The notes under the pieces were generated by a model. It saw only the letters and a program-made list of their open reading frames with translations. It made no database searches and was not told the DNA's origin. A DNA stretch of 35,575 bases from Chloroflexota bacterium (GTDB taxonomy: Bacteria; Chloroflexota; Dehalococcoidia; SpSt-223). Within the stretch, counting starts at the first letter, position 1. The number at the start of each line of letters is the position of its first letter. The stretch covers positions 1 to 35,575 of the forward strand of contig JAILZB010000011.1 in the NCBI GenBank assembly GCA_023512725.1. The letters run 5' to 3'. Shown piece after piece: positions 14,848 to 23,201 of this stretch. The position numbers and the translations under genes were made by a program.

Positions 14848-15681
14848 ATGGTACGCCCACCGTACCGCCTGGAGGACCCCGCCGACCTGCGGGCGCTGCG
14901 CCGCCTCGTCCGCGAAACCACCGGTGCTCCTCGCCCCGCGGCACGCTGGGTCCGCCCCGTGGCGCAGCCATCCCGCTGGCTGGTCGCTCTAGCGGGCACT
15001 TTCAACCCGCCCACCCGGGCTCATCTTGCCTTGCTCGAGGCCGCCCGCGCTGCCGGTGCCGACGCGGTGACATTCGTCGTAGCCGTGGTCAGCATCGAGA
15101 AGGAGCAGCTCAGCGCTGTCCTGCTGGAAGACCGCCTCGCTCTGCTCGACCAGATCGCGGCCCGCCTGGAGGCGGGGCTGGTGCTGACGAACGCCGGCCT
15201 GTATGCGGAGCAAGCAGTGGCCCTGCGGACCCTGCTGCCCACGACAACGCGGCTGAGTTTCATCCTGGGCGCCGATAAGGTGCTCCAAATTTTCGACCCG
15301 CGTTACTACCACGACCGCGATGCTGCCCTCGAGCAGCTCTTCGCTCAGGCTGACCTGCTCGTCGTCCCGCGCGCGGAACTGGAGAGCGAAGCGATCGCGC
15401 GCTTCCTGGCGACACCGCCCGCTGCTCGCTGGCGGCACGCGGTCACGCTCCTCTCCCCACCCGCCAGCCTGGACCGCTGGCTTTCGGCCTCGGCGGTACG
15501 GCGCGGTGAAGTCACGTCGCTGGAGCAGGCCCTTCCTCCCGAGAGCGTGCGCTTCCTCGAGCAGTGGCAGCCGTACCAGCCTGGCAGCTACGAGCGTCGC
15601 CGCGCGCTCCTTGACCAGCTCGAACGCGAGGGCACCTCGGCCTCAGGCGCACCCGCTACCGGGAGCGAGCCTGCCCCGTAA
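14848..15681 (+). CDS. NadD-like nucleotidyltransferase
   Basis: 277 residues. The nucleotidyltransferase fold is shown by AGTFNPPTRAHLALL (residues 49-62), equivalent to the 'GxFDPxHxGH' site but with T56/H59 in place of the HxGH pair. ILGADKVLQIFDPRYY (139-154) is the NadD 'G.D.l..l..W' region, and LSASAVRRG (212-220) is the 'ISSTxVR' nucleotide loop. NadD makes deamido-NAD from nicotinate mononucleotide; the altered first motif and a ~44-residue N-terminal extension make the exact substrate uncertain. I chose ATG 14848 because the promoter predicts a leaderless mRNA; ATG 14779 upstream would add unrelated sequence. The last 94 nt overlap the 3' end of the opposing EamA gene. Confidence 0.72.
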   Translation: MVRPPYRLEDPADLRALRRLVRETTGAPRPAARWVRPVAQPSRWLVALAGTFNPPTRAHLALLEAARAAGADAVTFVVAVVSIEKEQLSAVLLEDRLALLDQIAARLEAGLVLTNAGLYAEQAVALRTLLPTTTRLSFILGADKVLQIFDPRYYHDRDAALEQLFAQADLLVVPRAELESEAIARFLATPPAARWRHAVTLLSPPASLDRWLSASAVRRGEVTSLEQALPPESVRFLEQWQPYQPGSYERRRALLDQLEREGTSASGAPATGSEPAP

Positions 15682-16649
15682 CCGGGGCGGGCCCACTGGA
15701 GGGTCGCGCGGGCAAGAGCGGCCGGCTGGAGGTTCGCAACCACGAGCCCGGAGAGCACCAGCACTGCCCCCACCAACTGGAGCACGGTCAGGCGCTCGCC
15801 GAATAGCCCCGCCGAGATGATGGCTGCCGCCACTGGATTGACGTTGTTGAAGAGCGATGCGCGCGAAGGCCCAATGCGGCGGACCCCCTCGTTCCAGGCG
15901 AGGTAGGCCATCACCGAGGCACAGATGCCGGTGTAGAGCACCGCGCCGATGACGGCGAGCTCGAGTGCAGCGGTCGTGAGCGGGCGCGGCTCGAAGGGAA
16001 GGACCGGCAGGCTGATGAGGGCCCCCACGATCACCGTCCAGACCGTGGTATCGAGCAAGCTCAGCCCGCGCCGCTGGGCGAACCGGACGAGCACCGAATA
16101 GGTACCCCAGCTGATCGCCGCCGCCAGGACGAGCAGGTCACCCAGCCCTCGGTTCGGCCCGACCGCAGTCGCCGCCGGACCGGCGAGCACCAGCAGCGCT
16201 ACTCCCACCAGCGCAACGATACCCGCCACCACGCGTCGCAGCGTCACTGGCTCCCGCAGCCACCACGCCGTCAGCAGCATTGCCACGAAGGGGCTCAGGG
16301 CCGTTAGAATAGCCCCCTCGCCAGCGCCCGTGAACTGAAGACCGGCATTGAAGGGCGCAGCAAAGCCGACCACGCCGGTCAGTCCCATCGCGAGCAGGAG
16401 GGGAAGGTCGCGCCGCCGCGGCAGGGGACGCCGCTGCCAGACCAGGAGCAGCGAAAGCACGGTCGCCGCCACCCCGTAGCGAGCGGTGACGAGCATGAGC
16501 AGCGGGATAGCCGCGACCGCGACCTTGACCGCGATCGCGCCGCCGCCCCAGGTGAGGGCCGCCCCGGCGAGCAGCAGGTAGGCGGTCATACCGCCCTGAC
16601 CGGTGGGCGGCTGGCGCATCGCCTGGGTCGGGGAGGGAAGGAGGCTCAC
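15588..16649 (-). CDS. EamA/DMT family transporter
   Basis: 353 residues with ten predicted hydrophobic spans in two EamA repeats: 'ALTWGGGAIAVKVAV' opens the first, 'AAISWGTYSVLVRFA' the second, and 'NNVNPVAAAIISAGLFGE' is the usual second-repeat ending. These are inner-membrane drug/metabolite exporters of mostly unknown substrate. The GTG at 16649 overlaps the ribF stop (GTGA), so it is the last gene of the nusA operon. An internal ATG at residue 21 (MTAYLLL) is an alternative start. The C-terminal ~30 residues are Ser/Arg/Ala-rich and lie antisense to the end of the NadD-like gene. Confidence 0.88.
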   Translation of the reverse strand: MSLLPSPTQAMRQPPTGQGGMTAYLLLAGAALTWGGGAIAVKVAVAAIPLLMLVTARYGVAATVLSLLLVWQRRPLPRRRDLPLLLAMGLTGVVGFAAPFNAGLQFTGAGEGAILTALSPFVAMLLTAWWLREPVTLRRVVAGIVALVGVALLVLAGPAATAVGPNRGLGDLLVLAAAISWGTYSVLVRFAQRRGLSLLDTTVWTVIVGALISLPVLPFEPRPLTTAALELAVIGAVLYTGICASVMAYLAWNEGVRRIGPSRASLFNNVNPVAAAIISAGLFGERLTVLQLVGAVLVLSGLVVANLQPAALARATLQWARPGYGAGSLPVAGAPEAEVPSRSSWSRSARRRS

Positions 16650-17608
16650 CCGACCAGCTCAACCCGCGCGCGCACCTGCTCGACATCACGCGCCATCTGG
16701 TGCACCAGCGCCTCGACATTCTCGAAGCGAAGCTCGCCGCGCAAGCGGGCCAGGAATTCCAGGCGCAGCGTACGGCCGTAGAGATCCCCCTCAAAATCGA
16801 TTAGATACGCCTCGATCAGGCGCTGGAGGTCACGGCCAAAGGTGGGGCGCACCCCGATACTCACCGCTGCCCGGTAGGGAATACCATTGAGCATGGTCCG
16901 GCACGCGTAGATCCCATCAGCGGGGACCACCAGATGCTCCGGCGGCACCAGGTTCGCCGTGGGGTAGCCAAGCTGGCGACCGCGGCGGTCACCGGGGACC
17001 ACCGTTCCCGTGAGGGCGTACGGCCGGCCAAGGGCCCGGGCAGCTTGTTCGACATCCCCAGCCCAGAGCAGATGGCGGATCAGCGAACTGTTCACGGGAA
17101 CGCCATCCAGGAGCACCGGTGGCACCACCGTCAGCTGGAGGCCGAGTTCTTCTGCCAGCGCCCGGAGCCGCTCGCCACTCCCCTCCCGCGCGTGGCCGAT
17201 AGCCGTGTCGGGCCCACCAACGAGCTCGACCATCTGCACCGTGTCTCTCAGGATCACCAGGAACTCCCGCGCCGAAAGGCGCGAGATCGCCAGCGAGAAG
17301 GTCATCGGGCAGACAAAAGCAGCCCCCAGCTGCTGCAACAGCGTAATCCGCTCCTCGAGGGTGCAGAGATAGTGGTAGGGCTTGCCCGGGTTGAACACCA
17401 CGTAGGGCAGCGGGTCGAAGGTGAGGGCGCCAGGAGTAGCCCCCCGGGCGCGTGCCCGCTCCACCGTCGTCCCCACCACCCGCGCGTGCGCGAGATGCAC
17501 GCCATCGAACTTGCCGACCGTGAGGACGGTTGGCCCTCCCGGCGCGACCGCCTGGAGTTCAGCGATCAGCTGCTCCCGCGCCGCGCGGGTGGCTGCATCC
17601 ACACTCAT
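16646..17608 (-). CDS. ribF: Bifunctional riboflavin kinase / FAD synthetase
   Basis: 320 residues, normal for RibF. The N-terminal FAD synthetase half has GKFDGVHLAHARVV (residues 32-45), a variant of the usual GNFDGVHLGH in which the Gly of HxGH is Ala. It also has FNPGKPYHYL and NSSLIRHLL. The C-terminal riboflavin kinase half begins at PYALTGTVVPGDRRGRQLG and has GYPTANL and GIYACRT. It phosphorylates riboflavin to FMN and adenylates FMN to FAD in the cytosol. The ATG at 17608 overlaps the truB stop by 4 nt. This truB-ribF coupling is common across bacteria. Confidence 0.95.
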   Translation of the reverse strand: MSVDAATRAAREQLIAELQAVAPGGPTVLTVGKFDGVHLAHARVVGTTVERARARGATPGALTFDPLPYVVFNPGKPYHYLCTLEERITLLQQLGAAFVCPMTFSLAISRLSAREFLVILRDTVQMVELVGGPDTAIGHAREGSGERLRALAEELGLQLTVVPPVLLDGVPVNSSLIRHLLWAGDVEQAARALGRPYALTGTVVPGDRRGRQLGYPTANLVPPEHLVVPADGIYACRTMLNGIPYRAAVSIGVRPTFGRDLQRLIEAYLIDFEGDLYGRTLRLEFLARLRGELRFENVEALVHQMARDVEQVRARVELVG

Positions 17609-18489
17609 GGACCCTCTTCCTGCGGCCAGACTTTCGTCGGCTGCCAGTATCCATTCGCTGCCTCAAGGATAGCAACCAGTCGCCCACGCTCGTCGATCGC
17701 GGCCGCGCGCGGTTGGGTCGGCTCAGCAGCAAGCGGCTTCCCCTGGCGCAGGCACGCCGCCTCGCGGGCGGTGACGGGGATGAGCAACCAGCCGGCAAGG
17801 GCACGCTCGGGCGGCAGGACCAGCTGGGAGAGGGTGCCGCGGCGGGTTGCTTCCTCTAGCTCGTCCAGTGAATGAGCCTGGGCAAGGGAAAACTCCCCCA
17901 CCGCGAGCCGTCGCAGCTCCAGAACGTGGCCACCAACCCCAAGCCGCTCGCCCAGGTCGCGCGCGATTGAGCGGATGTAGACGCCACTCCCACAGTGGAC
18001 GCGGAGCCGTACCGTCGGCGGGGTGATCGCGAGGGGCGTGATGGCAAACACCACGACCCAGCGAGGCGGGAGTGCCACGTCCCGGCCCGCCCGCGCGAGG
18101 CGATAAGCACGCTCCCCCCCGACCTTGACGGCGCTCACGGCCGGTGGCACCTGCCGGATCTCGCCGACGAACTGCTCGAGCGCGCGTCGGATCTCCTCCG
18201 GGCTCAGCTGGGAGGCATCGACGCGCCGGAGGACGCGCCCCGCAGCGTCGGCAGTATCGGTCGTTACCCCGAGCAGGATCGTCGTCTCATACTGCTTGTC
18301 GGCCCCGCTCAGGTATTCCAGAAGGCGGGTCGCCGGACCGAGCGCGACCACCAGCACCCCGGTGGCCAGAGGGTCGAGCGTGCCAGCGTGGCCGACCCGC
18401 CGGGTCTTGGTCAGCCGGCGGAGGCGCGCCACCACGTCGAAGGAGGTCAGTCCCGCTGGCTTATCGACGACCAGCAGTCCGTTCATCAC
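17605..18489 (-). CDS. truB: tRNA pseudouridine(55) synthase
   Basis: 294 residues. Diagnostic parts are GLLVVDKPAGLTSFDVV at the N-terminus and GHAGTLDPLATGVLVVALG, with catalytic D39, then 'YETTILLGVTTDTAD', and 'CGSGVYIRSIARDLG' in the catalytic domain. The tail is a short PUA-like domain. It converts U55 to pseudouridine in the T-loop of tRNAs. GTG 18489 overlaps the rbfA stop; ATG 18486 directly follows it and is equally possible. Coupled to ribF downstream by ATGA. Confidence 0.96.
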   Translation of the reverse strand: MMNGLLVVDKPAGLTSFDVVARLRRLTKTRRVGHAGTLDPLATGVLVVALGPATRLLEYLSGADKQYETTILLGVTTDTADAAGRVLRRVDASQLSPEEIRRALEQFVGEIRQVPPAVSAVKVGGERAYRLARAGRDVALPPRWVVVFAITPLAITPPTVRLRVHCGSGVYIRSIARDLGERLGVGGHVLELRRLAVGEFSLAQAHSLDELEEATRRGTLSQLVLPPERALAGWLLIPVTAREAACLRQGKPLAAEPTQPRAAAIDERGRLVAILEAANGYWQPTKVWPQEEGP

Positions 18490-18866
18490 TCGCGCTGCTC
18501 TCCCGGCGTCGGTGGCAGGTGGGAAGCTGCCTGCAACTCGGCCAGCAGCTCGTCGACCCGCCGGCCGCGCTCCAGCGCGGGGTCGATGGCAAAGGCCAGC
18601 TCGGGTACCGTACGCCAGGGCAGGCGGTCGCGCAGCTGGCGCCGGAGATAGCCGGCCGCCTGGCGGAGGGCGGCCAGGGAAGCGGCCTCATCGTTGGCGC
18701 CCCCGTACACGGAGATATACACCCGCGCGTGGCGGAGGTCGGGCGAGGTGACCACGCCCGTCACGCTCACCAGGGTACTCAGGCGGGGGTCGCGCACGTC
18801 CTGGAGGACGAGCGCGCTGATCTCTTCGCGGAGGAGCTCATTCACGCGCTCAATGCGTCGGCTCAT
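18486..18866 (-). CDS. rbfA: Ribosome-binding factor A
   Basis: 126 residues, the usual length. It begins MSRRIERVNELLREEISAL and contains VQDVRDPRL-type (LQDVRDPRLSTLVSVTGVV) and DLRHARVYISVYG strands of the KH-like RbfA fold, then helix 'AAGYLRRQLRDRL' and 'PELAFAIDPALERGRRVDELL'. It assists late maturation of the 16S rRNA 5' region in the 30S subunit. ATG 18866 has GGAGGG at the right distance on the minus strand; the longer in-frame extension upstream has no such site and unrelated sequence. Overlaps truB by up to 4 nt. Confidence 0.95.
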   Translation of the reverse strand: MSRRIERVNELLREEISALVLQDVRDPRLSTLVSVTGVVTSPDLRHARVYISVYGGANDEAASLAALRQAAGYLRRQLRDRLPWRTVPELAFAIDPALERGRRVDELLAELQAASHLPPTPGEQRE

Positions 18867-18949
18867 GGAAACCCTCCTGCAGCGGAGCGGGGCCGCTCGG
18901 GCGAAAGGGAGAAGCAGGCCTGCTACGGCGGCCGCTTCCTGGCAGGCTC

Positions 18950-18970
18950 CGGCCACGCGAACGGTGGCCG
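18950..18970 (-). other. Hairpin between infB and rbfA
   Basis: CGGCCAC (18950-18956) and GTGGCCG (18964-18970) make a perfect 7-bp stem with a 7-nt loop in the 110-nt infB-rbfA gap. No U-tract follows, so it is not an intrinsic terminator. It could be a processing or stability element inside the operon mRNA. Confidence 0.45.
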
Positions 18971-18976
18971 CCAAGG

Positions 18977-20887
18977 TTAGCTGGTTCGCAGGGGGGGAGC
19001 GGCGCGCTCCATGGTGTAGAACTCGATGATGTCGCCGACCTCGAAGCGGTCAAAGTCTTCCAGGGTCAGGCCGCATTCGTAGCCCTCGCGGACCTCGCGG
19101 ACGTCATCCTTGAACCGCTTGAGGGTAGCAACCTTCCCCTCGTAGACCAGATCTTTGCCGCGCCGGATGCGGGCCAGGCTGTTGCGGGTCACCACGCCAT
19201 CGCGGACGTAGCAGCCCGCGATCGCAGTCCGCCCACCCAGCCGGAAGAGCTGGCGCACCTCGGCATGCCCCTGGATCTGCTCGACATAGCGCTCCTCCTG
19301 GAGGCCCGCGAGCGAGCGGGCGATATCGTCAGCGACTTCATAGATGACCTGGTAGTAGCGGATATCTACCCCGTACTGCTCGGCGAGGCTGCGCGCTCCC
19401 GCATCGGGGCGGACGTTAAAGCCCACGATGATCCCTTTCGAGGCGATGGCCAGGTTGACGTCCGACTCCGTGATAACCCCCGTTGCCGCGTGGATCACCC
19501 GCACCCGCACGTTGTCGCCCGTGATGCGCTCCAGCACAGCGCGCAGGGGCTCAATCGAGCCCTGGACATCGGTCTTGAGGATGATATTCAGCTCACGCGG
19601 CCCACTGCTCTGGCTGGTCAGCAGTTCCTCCAGGGAGACTGCTCGCCCACCCCAGAGGGGCTCGCGGCGGCGCTCCTGGAGGCGGCGTTCCACCAGCTCC
19701 CGGGCTTCCTTCTCGTCAGCGACCACCTGGAAGGGATCGCCGGGGGTAGGGGCATCCTCCAGGCCCAACACCTGGACGGGGGTCGACGGCCCTGCCTCGC
19801 GCAGTGCTTGCCCGCGGTCGTTCAGCATGGCGCGGATGCGCCCCCAGGTCTCACCGGCTACCACCACGTCGCCGCGCCGCAACGTCCCGCGCTTGACCAG
19901 CAAGGTGGCTACCGCTCCCCGGCTCTTATCGATCCGCGCTTCCAGCACGGTGCCCGCAGCGGGGGCATTCGGGTTGGCCTTCAGCTCCAGCAAATCAGCT
20001 AGAAGCAGGATCACCTCCAGGAGGTCGGCGATCCCTTGCCCCGTGCGCGCCGAGACGAGCACGGCAGGCACATCGCCCCCGTACTCTTCCACCACCACTC
20101 CTGCCTCGGCGAGCTCGGTCTTGACCCGCTCTGGGTTCGCATCCGGGCGGTCGATCTTGTTGATCGCCACCACCATCGCCACGCCCGCCGCCTTCGCGTG
20201 GGCGATCGCCTCGCGGGTCTGCGGCATGACACCGTCGTCAGCGGCTACCACGATCACCGCGATGTCCGTCGTCCGGGCGCCCCGCGCGCGCATGGCGGTG
20301 AAGGCCTCGTGACCCGGCGTGTCGATGAAGGTCACCAGCCGGCCACCGACCTCCACCTGATAGGCACCGATGTGCTGGGTGATCCCGCCCGCCTCGCCAG
20401 CAGCCACATTCGCCTTGCGGATGGCATCCAGGAGCGACGTCTTGCCGTGGTCGACGTGGCCCATGACGGTCACGACCGGGGGGCGGGGGACGAGGGAGGT
20501 GGGGTCATCCTCGCCGGGGGGCAGGGTGGGAGCAGCTGCCTCCTCCAGTTGCTCCTGCTCTTCCACCACGGTAAAGCCTAACTCTTGTGCCACCCGGGCT
20601 GCCGTCTCGTAGTCGAGGGTCTGGTTGAGGGCGGCCATCACCCCGCCCTTCATCAGTTGCTTGATCACGTCGATCCCGCTGACCCCCAGCAGCTCGGCCA
20701 GCTCAGCCACCGTAATGACGCGCGGGAGGGTGAGCGGTCCCGCCGACCGCGTGGTGGCGGGAGGCGCCGGTCGTGAGGAAGCAACGGCGGCGGGACGGCC
20801 ACCGCGCGCTGCCGGTGGGGTCGAGGCGTTTCCCCGACGCTGGGAAGCGGTTCCCCCACGCTGTCCGTTGGACCGTGAATTTGCCAT
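18977..20887 (-). CDS. infB: Translation initiation factor IF-2
   Basis: 636 residues, a short-form IF-2. Residues 1-50 are a basic, Ala/Arg/Pro linker; about 55-105 form the IF2_N-type domain ([22 protein letters not shown]). The GTPase has GHVDHGKT (143-150), DTPGHE (189-194) and NKID (243-246). Domains II-IV follow, with '[23 protein letters not shown]' and the C-terminal fMet-tRNA-binding '[20 protein letters not shown]'. It delivers initiator tRNA to the ribosome. ATG 20887 has GGAGG 5 nt upstream. No L7Ae-like ylxQ gene lies between ylxR and infB. Confidence 0.97.
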   Translation of the reverse strand: MANSRSNGQRGGTASQRRGNASTPPAARGGRPAAVASSRPAPPATTRSAGPLTLPRVITVAELAELLGVSGIDVIKQLMKGGVMAALNQTLDYETAARVAQELGFTVVEEQEQLEEAAAPTLPPGEDDPTSLVPRPPVVTVMGHVDHGKTSLLDAIRKANVAAGEAGGITQHIGAYQVEVGGRLVTFIDTPGHEAFTAMRARGARTTDIAVIVVAADDGVMPQTREAIAHAKAAGVAMVVAINKIDRPDANPERVKTELAEAGVVVEEYGGDVPAVLVSARTGQGIADLLEVILLLADLLELKANPNAPAAGTVLEARIDKSRGAVATLLVKRGTLRRGDVVVAGETWGRIRAMLNDRGQALREAGPSTPVQVLGLEDAPTPGDPFQVVADEKEARELVERRLQERRREPLWGGRAVSLEELLTSQSSGPRELNIILKTDVQGSIEPLRAVLERITGDNVRVRVIHAATGVITESDVNLAIASKGIIVGFNVRPDAGARSLAEQYGVDIRYYQVIYEVADDIARSLAGLQEERYVEQIQGHAEVRQLFRLGGRTAIAGCYVRDGVVTRNSLARIRRGKDLVYEGKVATLKRFKDDVREVREGYECGLTLEDFDRFEVGDIIEFYTMERAAPPLRTS

Positions 20888-20898
20888 GCGACCTCCTC

Positions 20899-20911
20899 GT
20901 GCGCCTCGCAC
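20899..20911 (-). promoter_or_regulatory. Small hairpin abutting the infB Shine-Dalgarno
   Basis: On the minus strand GTGCG-AGG-CGCAC is a 5-bp stem with a 3-nt loop ending 2-3 nt before the GAGGAGG of infB. It could keep the ribosome-binding site exposed or provide a protein site. Significance is modest because high GC makes short stems common. Confidence 0.3.
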
Positions 20912-20979
20912 ACGCGGGACGCGGAATCTTCGAACGTGCTCGGCCGGGGGGCGAGGGCGGCCACCGCCCGACCAGGTCC

Positions 20980-21282
20980 TTATGGGGCCGGAGCGGCCTC
21001 CGGATAGGTTGCGGCCTGTTCGCGTAGCCGCGTCACCTCTTCGGGACTGAGCCGGGCCTTGAGTGCCTGCTCCAGGCTCCCGCGACGGAGCGCCATCTCC
21101 CAGCAGGGCCGCAACGGGCAGAGATAGGCGCCCCGCCCAGGGTGCTTGCCGGTCGGGTCGACGACCACCGCCCCCGTGCGGTCACGCACCAGCCGGACGA
21201 GCGCCCGCTTCGCAGACGATTGTCGGCAGGCAACGCACATCCGGATGGGGATGTGTCGGGTGCGCCGGGGCCCACCAGCCAT
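20980..21282 (-). CDS. ylxR: YlxR family RNA-binding protein (DUF448)
   Basis: 100 residues. The signature is RMCVACRQSSAKRALVRLVR near the start and GRGAYLCPLRPCWEMALRRG in the middle (the GRGAYxC motif). The C-terminal ~25 residues are helical. YlxR proteins sit between nusA and infB in many bacteria, bind RNA and are linked to RNase P activity or regulation in some firmicutes. ATG 21282 is 3 nt from the nusA stop. Ninety-two nt with no gene separate it from infB. Confidence 0.93.
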   Translation of the reverse strand: MAGGPRRTRHIPIRMCVACRQSSAKRALVRLVRDRTGAVVVDPTGKHPGRGAYLCPLRPCWEMALRRGSLEQALKARLSPEEVTRLREQAATYPEAAPAP

Positions 21283-21285
21283 CGC

Positions 21286-22770
21286 TTAGCGGATCCGGCG
21301 GAGGATATCTTCGTACTCCGCCTCCTCGTCGTCTTCTTCGAAGTAAACGCGCTGGCGCCGCGGCCCTTTCTTGGCCGGCTTGGCGGGCTCTTCCTCCTCG
21401 CGGCCGCGCTCGCGCCCCTTCTTGCGTCCGCCCACTTCGCCGAGGATCTCCTCGGCAAAGCGGATCCGGCCCCGCTCGGCCGGCGGCGTGAGCAGCAACT
21501 CCTCCATGGTCATGCCGGTCTCGTCGAACTCCTCGACCGGCTCTTCCTCCGGTGCGGCTACCTCCGGTGCCGCTTCTGCCACGGGTGCGGCGAGCGTTGG
21601 AACCTCCACAGGGGCCACCGGCACCACCGGCTCGGCTGGGGGTGCTGACGCTGGCACCACCTCCGCCACCGGTGCTGGCTCACCGCGGGCCGCACGCTCG
21701 GCCTCCTCGCGGGCCAGCCTCTCGGCTTCCTCCTCACGGAAGGCCGAGAGGCTCTTGATATCGATCCGCCAGCCAGTGAGCTTAGCGGCGAGGCGCGCGT
21801 TCTGCCCCTCTTTGCCGATCGCAAGCGAGAGCTGACGGTCCGGGACCACGCAGGTTGCCGTTTTCTCCTCTTCGTTGATCACCACCCGAAGGACCTGAGC
21901 GGGGCTGAGCGCCTTGGCGACGAACATCGCCGGGTCGGGGTGCCATTCGACGACGTCGATCTTCTCGCCGTTCACCTCGTTGACGATGTTCTGGATTCGG
22001 ATGCCGCGTAGCCCGACACAGGCTCCCACCGGGTCGACCCCAGGCTGGCGGGCCGCAACGGCAACCTTGCTCCGCGAGCCCGCCTCACGCGCGATCCCTT
22101 TGATCTCGACGATGCCATTGGCGATCTCGGGAACTTCCAGTTCGAAGAGCCGCCGCAGCAGGTTGCGATGGGTGCGTGAAGCGATCAACTGAGGCCCTTT
22201 GGGCGTCCGGTTCACTTCGACCAGGTAGGCCTTGATCCGCTGGCCAACCCGGTAGGTCTCGCCGGGCACCTGTTCGCTGGCGGGGAGCACTGCCTCAGCG
22301 CGGGGCAGACCGATGATCAACCGGTTCGGCTCGACCCGCTGGACGATCCCCGTGATGATCTCTCCTTCACGGTCGGTGTACTCGTCGTAGACGACCTCCC
22401 GCTCGGCCTCGCGCAGGCGCTGCATGATCACCTGCTTGGCCGTCTGGGCGGCGATCCGTCCGAACTCCTTGGGGGTCCGGTCCTCCTCAACCTGCTCCCC
22501 AACGCGGGGCTGGCGGCCGAGCAACCGCTTGGCCTCCTCAACGCTGATCTCCAGCGCCGGGTCGGTCACCGCTTCGACGACCGTCCGGCGGACCAGGACT
22601 TTCGGCTGCCCGCTCATCGAGTCGAGGCGAACGATGACCTCCTGATTGCTGCCAAAGTTTTTCTTGTACGCCGAAGCCAGGGCGGCTTCGAGGGCCTCGA
22701 TCACTACCTCTTTCGAGAGGTTCTTTTCCGCGCACAGCTGGGTGATAGCGATCAAAAAGTCGTTCTTCAT
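21286..22770 (-). CDS. nusA: Transcription termination/antitermination factor NusA with acidic C-terminal extension
   Basis: 494 residues. The RNA-polymerase-binding N-terminal domain (1 to ~125) contains '[20 protein letters not shown]'. The S1 domain follows (about 130-200, [20 protein letters not shown]). Then come two KH domains, the first with '[19 protein letters not shown]', the second with '[19 protein letters not shown]'. From about residue 350 the protein continues as an Ala/Pro/Glu-rich linker with a basic-acidic end ('[14 protein letters not shown]'), not the AR repeats of E. coli. It controls pausing, intrinsic termination and antitermination. ATG 22770 was chosen because family homology starts there; the in-frame upstream extension covers the promoter and leader. 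rimP is not upstream. Confidence 0.95.
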   Translation of the reverse strand: MKNDFLIAITQLCAEKNLSKEVVIEALEAALASAYKKNFGSNQEVIVRLDSMSGQPKVLVRRTVVEAVTDPALEISVEEAKRLLGRQPRVGEQVEEDRTPKEFGRIAAQTAKQVIMQRLREAEREVVYDEYTDREGEIITGIVQRVEPNRLIIGLPRAEAVLPASEQVPGETYRVGQRIKAYLVEVNRTPKGPQLIASRTHRNLLRRLFELEVPEIANGIVEIKGIAREAGSRSKVAVAARQPGVDPVGACVGLRGIRIQNIVNEVNGEKIDVVEWHPDPAMFVAKALSPAQVLRVVINEEEKTATCVVPDRQLSLAIGKEGQNARLAAKLTGWRIDIKSLSAFREEEAERLAREEAERAARGEPAPVAEVVPASAPPAEPVVPVAPVEVPTLAAPVAEAAPEVAAPEEEPVEEFDETGMTMEELLLTPPAERGRIRFAEEILGEVGGRKKGRERGREEEEPAKPAKKGPRRQRVYFEEDDEEAEYEDILRRIR

Positions 22771-22813
22771 GCCCGCCCGAACCCTCCATAGGCGCCAACC
22801 AGGACCGCCCTCC

Positions 22814-22830
22814 CGGGCCAGTGCGGCCCG
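22814..22830 (-). promoter_or_regulatory. Second hairpin in the nusA leader
   Basis: CGGGCC (22814-22819) and GGCCCG (22825-22830) form a perfect 6-bp stem with a 5-nt loop between the terminator-like hairpin and the nusA start. No U-tract follows. It might be part of an alternative leader fold. Confidence 0.35.
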
Positions 22831-22853
22831 CCAGCGACGGACCGTACGGCTAC

Positions 22854-22879
22854 GAAAAAGAGTGGGGTTCACCCACTCT
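22854..22879 (-). terminator. Intrinsic-terminator-like hairpin inside the nusA leader (candidate attenuator)
   Basis: Read on the minus strand, AGAGTGGG (22879-22872), loop TGAAC, CCCACTCT (22866-22859) is a perfect 8-bp stem followed at once by TTTT and a C. It lies about 30-50 nt after the predicted transcription start and 84 nt before the nusA ATG. It can therefore only stop transcripts from the nusA promoter itself, which points to attenuation. Confidence 0.65.
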
Positions 22880-22914
22880 CTCACACCAAAGACGCCCGGC
22901 GAGTTGTCCTTCTG

Positions 22915-22944
22915 AGTATAGCAAGGTGCCTTTTCGGCTGTCAA
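22915..22944 (-). promoter_or_regulatory. Sigma70-type promoter of the nusA operon
   Basis: A perfect TTGACA (22944-22939) is followed by an 18-bp spacer and TATACT (22920-22915, five of six). This is the best promoter in the window. Transcription should begin near 22908, giving a leader of about 138 nt. Confidence 0.75.
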
Positions 22945-23024
22945 TCAGGGGAGCAGGGAAGGAGTTGTCACCAGAATAGTCAATTGGTGCAGCTACTCGC
23001 CAGCTAATGGGGATCTCACTTGAC

Positions 23025-23053
23025 TTGCTGACCCCAGGGGACTAGTGTAGTAT
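23025..23053 (+). promoter_or_regulatory. Candidate promoter of the desulforedoxin-like pair
   Basis: TTGCTG (23025-23030), a 17-bp spacer and TAGTAT (23048-23053). An overlapping alternative uses TTGACT (23020-23025) with TAGTGT (23043-23048), also at 17 bp. Either puts +1 a few tens of bases before the GGAGGA at 23071-23076. It is divergent from the nusA promoter. Confidence 0.4.
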
Positions 23054-23081
23054 CGGCCTAGCGTACGCCTGGAGGACGAGC

Positions 23082-23201
23082 TTGGCAACCGAGCTTGGGA
23101 AACGCTACCGCTGTCCGGTCTGTCAGACGGAAGTGATTGTGACCCGCAAGGGCACCGGCGACCTGACGTGCTGCAATACGCCGATGGAGCTCAAGAAATG
23201 A
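23082..23201 (+). CDS. Desulforedoxin-like small iron protein, copy 1 (39 aa)
   Basis: A 39-residue protein from TTG 23082, behind GGAGGA at 23071-23076. The sequence has the whole desulforedoxin fold pattern: RYRCPVCQTEVIVTRKGTG, then LTCCNTPMEL. That is a CxxC pair and an adjacent CC pair followed by NTPM, as in desulforedoxin and the N-terminal domain of desulfoferrodoxin, where four cysteines hold one iron atom. The superoxide-reducing C-terminal domain of desulfoferrodoxin is absent, so it is probably an electron carrier or metal-binding protein. It ends in ATGA overlap with the next, related gene. Confidence 0.85.
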   Translation: MATELGKRYRCPVCQTEVIVTRKGTGDLTCCNTPMELKK

